Below are positions 58,047 through 64,000 of a stretch of 64,000 nt of DNA, piece by piece. Positions within the stretch are counted from its first letter, which is position 1. The number at the start of each line of letters is the position of its first letter. Source of the DNA: Aquilaria yunnanensis (Eukaryota; Streptophyta; Magnoliopsida; Malvales; Thymelaeaceae); assembly GCA_039654915.1 (NCBI GenBank), contig CM077596.1, forward strand, positions 75,021,751 to 75,085,750, written 5' to 3'. A program made the position numbers and the translations under genes. The notes below the pieces were generated by a model that saw only the letters and a list, made by a program, of their open reading frames with translations, was not told the DNA's origin and did no database searches.

Positions 58047-60085
58047 CAATATAATAGTACGTCTAGTAAACCAATTTGTAATAATCAGCAAAGAAAAGGG
58101 AGACGAGAACACATGAAAAATTTCAATCCCATGAAATAACCTGGAGCTAGCAGTGCACACAAGATTAGAAACACAAGTGTTCAGAATCAAAAACCAAGAA
58201 GAGGCAAAGTGGCCCAAATAAAATAACAACTGCAGTATTGAGCCAACAGACCAGTAGCGGCAACAACAACATACCATGGCTAGGACCAATTCTAGAAAAA
58301 CACACAGCATGTAAATTCACTGAACATAAAACCTCACACAACCAAACGAGCACTGCAAACTGAGACAATAATGAACAAGGTACAGGAAAGGAAGGGAAGT
58401 GTTCATATGCCCCAAAGAATCATAAACAAACAAATTATAAACAAGCATAGCAAGACCGTCGCTTCTTAATCAATAAAACTGGAAAGAAATATAAACACAG
58501 AGAAAAATTGAGTCCATAACTCAATGTATAGTCTATTCACACAGAAACAGAGAAAACAATACAACAGAGACAAGATTAAAGAATAGCAGGGAGTGTGAGA
58601 TTTAAAAGAGCCACTATAGGAAGTGAGAAAAGACAGCTACATATCTGTCCATACACAAAAAAAAAAAAAAAAAAAGAACAGCATAAAGCAAAGCTCAAAT
58701 AAAAGGCACTATTTTGAACAATATATCCTATGGATTGCACCAAATCAGATCATAACAGCAATAATATATCCACCAAATATATCTTCATTTTTTTTTCTAC
58801 AACAGTTTGGTTAGAGCAAACATTTATAGTAAAATCACATAACACGAAAGCAAATCAATATAGCTTAATTACAGGTTCACATAACATTACAAATTTAGCA
58901 ATAAGCAACTGCATGCTTCCTATACAAAATCAATGTGGCTTAATTGTAAAAGTAAATCCATTAGCAGAACTTTATAACTAGTTTCTACTCGATCTCCTTG
59001 AGTTTTAGTTTCAAGCAAATAGCAACCAATTAAGCACTCATTAAAATATAATGAAAAACACACAAGCATACGCACAAACACTATCTAGCTGGAACCTGTA
59101 GTCATATTCCCACTCAATTTTATTAACCTATCATTTGTAGAAGGTTCCTAAAATGAACTCTAAGCATAACTAACAATAGACAACTCAGAAATCCGGCTAC
59201 AAATCATGTGCTATGAGTTTGCCATTTCCCAGAGCTAATATATTCTTTTACTAACAATAACAACTTACAAACACCTGCAAATACGTAACCTGTTCACAAA
59301 GGAACCAACTCAGATATAGACAAACACCAATACAAGGCTATACAATCTATACCCAAAAACCAGAGCAAAAAAAGAATGGCAAACCCATAAACCAGAGAAA
59401 TTCGGTTATAAACTACAACCCAAATCCACATAAACAAACACCGACACCTATATAAACAATAAAAAGATGGGGGGAAACATAGAAACCCAATACCTTGAAA
59501 ACGAAAATCCAATCACCTTAGAGAGACTGGATTAAACAAGATGCGGCGCCAAGCTTCGTCTTCGACCTTATCTCAAAGCAAATCCAATCACCTTGAAAAC
59601 GAAAATTCAAAGAGAGTTACAATCGAGAGAGAGATCGAGAGGAAGAAGGGGAGAACGAAAGAGAGAGACAAGGAGGGATCGTACCTGGCGCGAAGAGGAA
59701 TATGGTTGAAGGGGCCAACGTCTGGCGCAGAGAGGAGAAGGTTGACAGCGCTGCTCGAAGTCGAATGGCTTGTGTCTCGCGATCGGTAGAGAGCCTCGAT
59801 GCGTTTTTCGTTTTCCGTCAAAGGCGCCGGGAGGGAGAAGGTCGAAGGCGTCGGGTGGGAGGGGGCCGATCGCGCGACGAAGAGAAAGCAAGCCGATGGG
59901 TTCCCCGTTTTCGGAAAATAGAAAACAACTTAAACCAAGTTTTCTATTTCTTACGGATATAGAAAATTATTTTCTAGAAAAACTGAAAAAGAAAATTATT
60001 TAACTAAACACATTTTCTTTTCATTTTCTAATTTTTGAAAATTTTTCTGAAAAAATTAGAAAATTCTCCACAACTAAACAGAGCC

Positions 60086-60353
60086 TTTGTTTTCTGACCG
60101 GAAAAGTAACGGGAAAATTTATCATTTTCTGACAGAAATTTCAAAGTCAAAATTTTTTTGCCAGCGGGCTAAATTGGGGGGAAACGTTGAAGAAACCTAA
60201 AAAAAAAAAAAACACCAAAGGCATCGAAAGAGATACAAAACCATAAAACTAAAGAATCAAAGGCGGGAAACTAGGATTAAAGGACTCTCGACATCCAGGT
60301 GGAGAGGAACCCTGAAGTTACAGAGACTGGCCAAAAATAGGTAAGAAACAACT
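60086..60353. other. Short spacer between EBP2-bearing element and copia LTR
   Basis: Contains ACAGAAATTTCAAAGTCAAA (60135-60154), similar to GAAAATTTCAAAGTGAAA just left of the EBP2-bearing element (57102-57119), so the two sides may be parts of one older sequence split by the insertion. No gene. Confidence 0.4.
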
Positions 60354-60677
60354 TGTTAGGAATCAGAACGTAAGCACAAAGAAAAGAGACACGAGAATTT
60401 ACGAGGAAAACCCCAAATCGGGGAAAAACCTCGAGCGGCAAGCCGGAAGAAAGAATTCACTAAGAAAGAAGAAGAATATAATCTAAGTGACTACTAGATT
60501 GTGAGACGAATTCTAATTGTCACAACTAAGCTCCTTATATAAGGAGTTGAAGGTACCAAGGCCCTTTCTATGGCCAATGTGGGATGAAGGGTGAAATATG
60601 GAGCTAAGGCATTAAGCCTTTGTTTCCTAGTCCATGTGGGATGAAGGTTAAGAACAAAGTTGAGGCAATCTTCAACA
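60354..60677 (-). repeat. 3' LTR of a Ty1/copia element
   Basis: On the minus strand the LTR starts TGTTGAAGATTG (60677) right after a polypurine tract (GCAAGGTGGAGAT) and ends CTAACA (60354): 324 bp with TG...CA ends. A palindromic TATA region (CCTTATATAAGG, 60533-60544) is the likely promoter. The flanking CAACT (60349-60353) should be repeated beyond the far LTR, which is outside the window. Confidence 0.85.
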
Positions 60678-63600
60678 ATCTCCACCTTGCATCAATTTTG
60701 TTGTACATGAACAAAACTCCACCTTCATACCAAATTGATCTGTAACATTCTTCTCTGATCTTCACAGCCACCTCCAAATAAGTGATAATCAACAAATAAG
60801 ATTTACTAAGTCCAAACAATGTTTGAACTTAGATCCAGGAAGAGTTTTTGTCATCATATCAGCAGCATTATCCAGCGTACTAACCTTCATGACCACAATA
60901 TCACCTTTATCAACAATTTCACGAACAAAGTGATATTTGACCCCAATATGTTTAGTACGCTCATGGAACATACTATCTTTTGTCAAGAAAATAGCACTTT
61001 GGCTATCACAATATATCTCCAGCCTGCGATCATCTTGAGTAAGCTCTGTATAAATATTTCTAAGCCAAATTGCTTCCTTCGTTGCTTCAGTGATTGCCAT
61101 ATACTCTGCTTCTGCAGTTGAAAGAGCAACTGTTGCTTGTAGGCAAGCCTTCCAGCTCACAGCACAACCACCAAATGTAAAAACGTATCCTGATGTGGAT
61201 CGTCGAGTGTCAAGATTACCCGCGTAGTCAGAATCCACATATCCAATCAATCCAGCTTTAGAACCACCAAACTCAAGACAAGTCGTAGTTGTACCTTTTA
61301 GATACCTTAATATCCATTTTACTGCTTGCCAATGCTCTTGTCCTGGATTAGCCATGTAACGGCTCACAACGCTAACTGCATGTGCTAAGTCGGGACGCGT
61401 GCAAACCATTGCATACATAATGCTCCCAACAGCACTTGCATATGGTATTTTCTCCATCTTCTTAATTTCTTCATTTGTTGTCGGACATTGATGTGATGAT
61501 AATTTGAAGTGTGCAGCAAGAGGTGTAGAAACTGGTTTGGCTTTGCTCATGTCAAACCTCTCCAGAACTTTGCGTACATAACCCTCCTGTGAAAGATAAA
61601 GCTTCCTTGCCTTGCGATCACGCCTGATCTCCATGCCTAGGATGCGTTTTGCTGCACCTAAATCCTTCATATCAAATTCTGCACTTAATTGTGCCTTAAT
61701 CTTGGCAATTTCTGACTTGCTCCTTGCTGCGATAAGCATGTCATCCACATAAAGCAGTAAATATGTGAAGGAACCATCTCCGACTGGTCTCATGTAGACA
61801 CATGAATCATAACTGCTTCTCCTGAAACCAAGATTCAAAACAAACATATCAAAGCGTTTATACCATTGTCGAGGTGATTGTTTGAGGCCATATAATGACT
61901 TCTGGAGTTTGCAGACATGGTCCTCCTTCCCCTCGACCTTAAAACCTTCGGGTTGCTCCATGTAGATTTCTTCCTTTAAATCACCATGCAGAAAAGCTGT
62001 TTTAACATCAAGTTGCTCCAACTCTAGATCATCTAACGCAACAAGACCAAGAAACAGTCGGATAGAACTATGCTTCACAACAGGAGAATAAATATCATTA
62101 AAGTCAACTCCCGGTACCTGGCTAAAGCCTTTTGCAACTAGTCTAGCTTTATACCTTGGTTCTTCAACTCCGGGAATTCCTTCTTTCTTCTTGAACACCC
62201 ACTTGCACTTGACAGTTCTTTTACCTTTGGGTAGTTTAGCTAGTGTCCAAGTGTAATTCTTTTGAAGCGATTCCATCTCTTCTTGCATAGCTACAACCCA
62301 CTTAGAAGAATCTGGACAGTTAGTTGCATCTTTATAATTTGCAGGTTCAAAACAACTCTCTGTCTCTTCAGCAGCTGCAAAAGCAAACCCAACAAAGTCT
62401 GCTTCCTCAATTAACCTCTTTCGAGGCATACCTTGATTGCTACGACGGGGACGATTGATAGCAATAGAATGAGAAGGCTGAATGTCATCAGTTGAGGTTT
62501 GTTGCTCCACCTCAACTTGTGTATCCTTGACATCCTGATCATGACTTTCAGGATGTATTTGGAGCTCCACCTTGCTTCCAATCTTTTCCTTCTCAATGCT
62601 TGGATCAGCGACAGTCAACTCCCCTTTTTGATGCAACATGGATGTCTCGTCAAACATAACATTCCTGGCTGTGAAAACTTTGGAAGTATGAGGATTCCAT
62701 AATTTATACCCTTTAACTCCTGTAGTGTATCCTAGAAAGACACATTTAATCGATCTAGGATCTAACTTCCCTTCATTCACATATGCATAAGCAGGACATC
62801 CAAATATCTTAAGATCATTATAATTAGCCGGACTGCCCGACCAAACTTCTTCAGGTGTCTTTAAACCAATAAAAGTATGAGGAGATCTGTTTACCAGAAA
62901 ACAAGCTGTAGAGATTGCCTCTGCCCAAAATTTCTTCCCCAATTTAGAGTTTGAAAGCATGCATCTTGCCTTTTCCAACAAGGTTCTGTTCATCCGTTCT
63001 GCTACACCATTTTGTTGTGGAGTCCCTGGAACGGTCAGATGGCGAACAATACCTTGATCCTTGCAGTATTGTTTGAATTCTCCCGAACAGAATTCCAAAC
63101 CATTATCTGTCCTTAGCCGTTTCACCTGCTTCCCGGTCTGCTTCTCGATCAGAGTCTTCCACTGCTTAAATGCGACAAAGGCTTCATTCTTATGCTTCAA
63201 GAAATATGCCCAAACCTTCCTTGAAAAATCATCAATGAAGGTAACCATGTAACGAGCTCCACCAAGAGATGCCTCACGAGACGGTCCCCAAACATCAGCA
63301 TGAATATAATCAAGAGTTCCTTTAGTGTTATGTTTTGCAGAAGTAGTAAAAGAGATTCTCTTTTGCTTTCCAAATAAGCAATGTTCGCAGAAATCTAACT
63401 TACTGACCTTTTGTTCTCCGAGTAGTCCTCTTTTGCTCAGCTCAGAAATGCCTCTTTCACTCATATGGCCTAGCCTCATGTGCCACAATTTTGTCACCTC
63501 CTCATCAGACATAGATGATTCAGCAACTGCAGATTGGCCTTCCACGGTCTTGCCATCCAAAATGTAGAGCTTTCCTTTCCGCTGGCCTTTCATGACTACC

Positions 63601-64000
63601 AATGATCCTTTGACAATTTTCAGCGAACCATCCCTGCCAATAAAGGAACAACCATTTTCTTCCAATATACTCAAAGAAATTAAATTTCTTCTCATATCAG
63701 GGACATGGCGAACATTTGATAGTGTTCTCACTATCCCATCATGCATTCGAATTTTGATGTCACCGATTCCTGCAATTCTACATGCATTATCATTCCCCAT
63801 CATGACTACTCCTCGATTGACCGGTTCATATGTGTAAAACCAGTCCTTATGGGGAATCAAATGGAATGAGCAAGCAGAATCCATGGTCCATTCGCCACTC
63901 CTGCTACTTTCTGCTTGTGCAGTTATATGAGCTTCTGCGCTGTTTATAGATGAGTTTTCAGCAACTAAAGCAAAGTCATCTTCATTGGTGGCAATACTAG
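60678..64000 (-). mobile_element. Ty1/copia retrotransposon internal region (Tork/Tnt1-like), right end outside the window
   Basis: The internal part runs from the polypurine tract at 60678 to beyond base 64000 and carries the pol frame described separately. Gag, the primer-binding site and the other LTR lie beyond the window. The intact frame suggests a relatively recent insertion. Confidence 0.9.
60789..63998 (-). CDS. Copia pol polyprotein (protease, integrase, reverse transcriptase, RNase H), N-terminus outside the window
   Basis: An uninterrupted frame of about 1069 codons, open at the window edge. In order: protease active site [11 protein letters not shown] (about 63890); integrase zinc-binding HHCC (WHMRLGHMS ... 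CEHCLFGKQ); integrase core with the D, D, E triad ([26 protein letters not shown]); reverse transcriptase with YVDDMLIA; RNase H ([29 protein letters not shown]); C-terminus [18 protein letters not shown]. The domain order PR-INT-RT-RH is the copia order, and the motifs are closest to the Tork/Tnt1 group. No stops or shifts. It replicates through an RNA intermediate and inserts copies in the nucleus. Confidence 0.95.
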   Translation of the reverse strand, partial: SIATNEDDFALVAENSSINSAEAHITAQAESSRSGEWTMDSACSFHLIPHKDWFYTYEPVNRGVVMMGNDNACRIAGIGDIKIRMHDGIVRTLSNVRHVPDMRRNLISLSILEENGCSFIGRDGSLKIVKGSLVVMKGQRKGKLYILDGKTVEGQSAVAESSMSDEEVTKLWHMRLGHMSERGISELSKRGLLGEQKVSKLDFCEHCLFGKQKRISFTTSAKHNTKGTLDYIHADVWGPSREASLGGARYMVTFIDDFSRKVWAYFLKHKNEAFVAFKQWKTLIEKQTGKQVKRLRTDNGLEFCSGEFKQYCKDQGIVRHLTVPGTPQQNGVAERMNRTLLEKARCMLSNSKLGKKFWAEAISTACFLVNRSPHTFIGLKTPEEVWSGSPANYNDLKIFGCPAYAYVNEGKLDPRSIKCVFLGYTTGVKGYKLWNPHTSKVFTARNVMFDETSMLHQKGELTVADPSIEKEKIGSKVELQIHPESHDQDVKDTQVEVEQQTSTDDIQPSHSIAINRPRRSNQGMPRKRLIEEADFVGFAFAAAEETESCFEPANYKDATNCPDSSKWVVAMQEEMESLQKNYTWTLAKLPKGKRTVKCKWVFKKKEGIPGVEEPRYKARLVAKGFSQVPGVDFNDIYSPVVKHSSIRLFLGLVALDDLELEQLDVKTAFLHGDLKEEIYMEQPEGFKVEGKEDHVCKLQKSLYGLKQSPRQWYKRFDMFVLNLGFRRSSYDSCVYMRPVGDGSFTYLLLYVDDMLIAARSKSEIAKIKAQLSAEFDMKDLGAAKRILGMEIRRDRKARKLYLSQEGYVRKVLERFDMSKAKPVSTPLAAHFKLSSHQCPTTNEEIKKMEKIPYASAVGSIMYAMVCTRPDLAHAVSVVSRYMANPGQEHWQAVKWILRYLKGTTTTCLEFGGSKAGLIGYVDSDYAGNLDTRRSTSGYVFTFGGCAVSWKACLQATVALSTAEAEYMAITEATKEAIWLRNIYTELTQDDRRLEIYCDSQSAIFLTKDSMFHERTKHIGVKYHFVREIVDKGDIVVMKVSTLDNAADMMTKTLPGSKFKHCLDLVNLIC

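Larger units (their letters stand above)
57125..60085. mobile_element. Pack-type inverted-repeat element carrying an EBP2 gene fragment
   Basis: The left end reads GGTGGCGTTTAGTTGTAGAA and the right end in reverse complement GGCTCTGTTTAGTTGTGGAG. Both ends are rich in GTTTAGTT/GTTTGGTT and GAAAACAGTTTTC subterminal repeats (57125-57370 and about 59930-60085). Between them lies gene-like DNA, including a 5' untranslated exon, a 1.76 kb intron and a truncated coding exon. No transposase. The target duplication is not clear (TTT on both sides at most), so hAT, PIF or MULE ancestry is open. Confidence 0.65.

Noticed and set aside
57876..58310. Minus frame with a long poly-Tyr run
   Set aside because: Translation of the (ATA)n microsatellite in the EBP2 intron.
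59541..59962. Arg/Glu-rich open frames near the EBP2 leader exon
   Set aside because: They overlap the untranslated leader and are GA-rich artefacts on both strands.
55731..60140. A single CACTA-like element bounded by CTGTCAGAAA at 55732 and its inverse near 60130
   Set aside because: The shared ends are only about 10 bp, no 3-bp target duplication, and no transposase; kept as an open question, not a feature.

Overview
The window is nuclear DNA of a flowering plant, probably a eudicot. It is AT-rich with short coding exons, spliceosomal introns and many transposon remnants, and its genes match well-known single-copy plant families. The species cannot be named from the sequence. I saw no tRNA, rRNA or CRISPR array. 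All gene models below were built by hand from conserved protein frames and splice signals; none is supported by transcripts.

Layout. 1-3270 (+): 3' part of LPA1, a photosystem II assembly factor. 4312-8245: Mutator-like (MULE) element with a second inverted-repeat element and a Stowaway MITE nested inside. 10906-11253 (+): intronless RALF peptide precursor. 12611-14150 (-): heat shock factor binding protein (HSBP), whose last intron is an AT-AC (U12-type) intron. 15239-19243 (-): ALG3 mannosyltransferase, 13 exons. 19310-21125: two inverted-repeat elements next to the ALG3 start. 23620-24958 (-): AlkB-like 2-oxoglutarate/Fe(II) dioxygenase. 25530-26405 (+): REF/SRPP small-rubber-particle-like protein, divergent from the AlkB gene. 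27564-31794: MULE carrying a 3.1 kb solo LTR. 32905-37141: hAT element with a broken transposase. 37451-46830 (+): large FHA plus AAA+ ATPase gene, 27 exons, with one U12-type and one GC-AG intron. 46831-54457: gene-poor, with one small secreted Cys-rich protein gene that looks frameshifted. 54458-55733: short non-autonomous LTR element. 57125-60085: inverted-repeat element carrying the 5' half of an EBP2 gene (Pack-type capture). 60354-64000 (-): Ty1/copia retrotransposon with an open pol frame running off the right edge.

The seven ordinary genes are unrelated in function: photosynthesis, peptide signalling, heat-shock control, N-glycan assembly, oxidative modification, lipid-particle/stress and an AAA ATPase. 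They do not form a pathway. From memory, several also lie side by side in Arabidopsis, so the window looks like an old conserved gene block expanded by transposons. I found no convincing new multi-gene system. The items most worth checking are the two minor-spliceosome introns, the EBP2 capture, the transposon ends abutting the ALG3 and AAA gene starts, and the possibly frameshifted secreted peptide gene.
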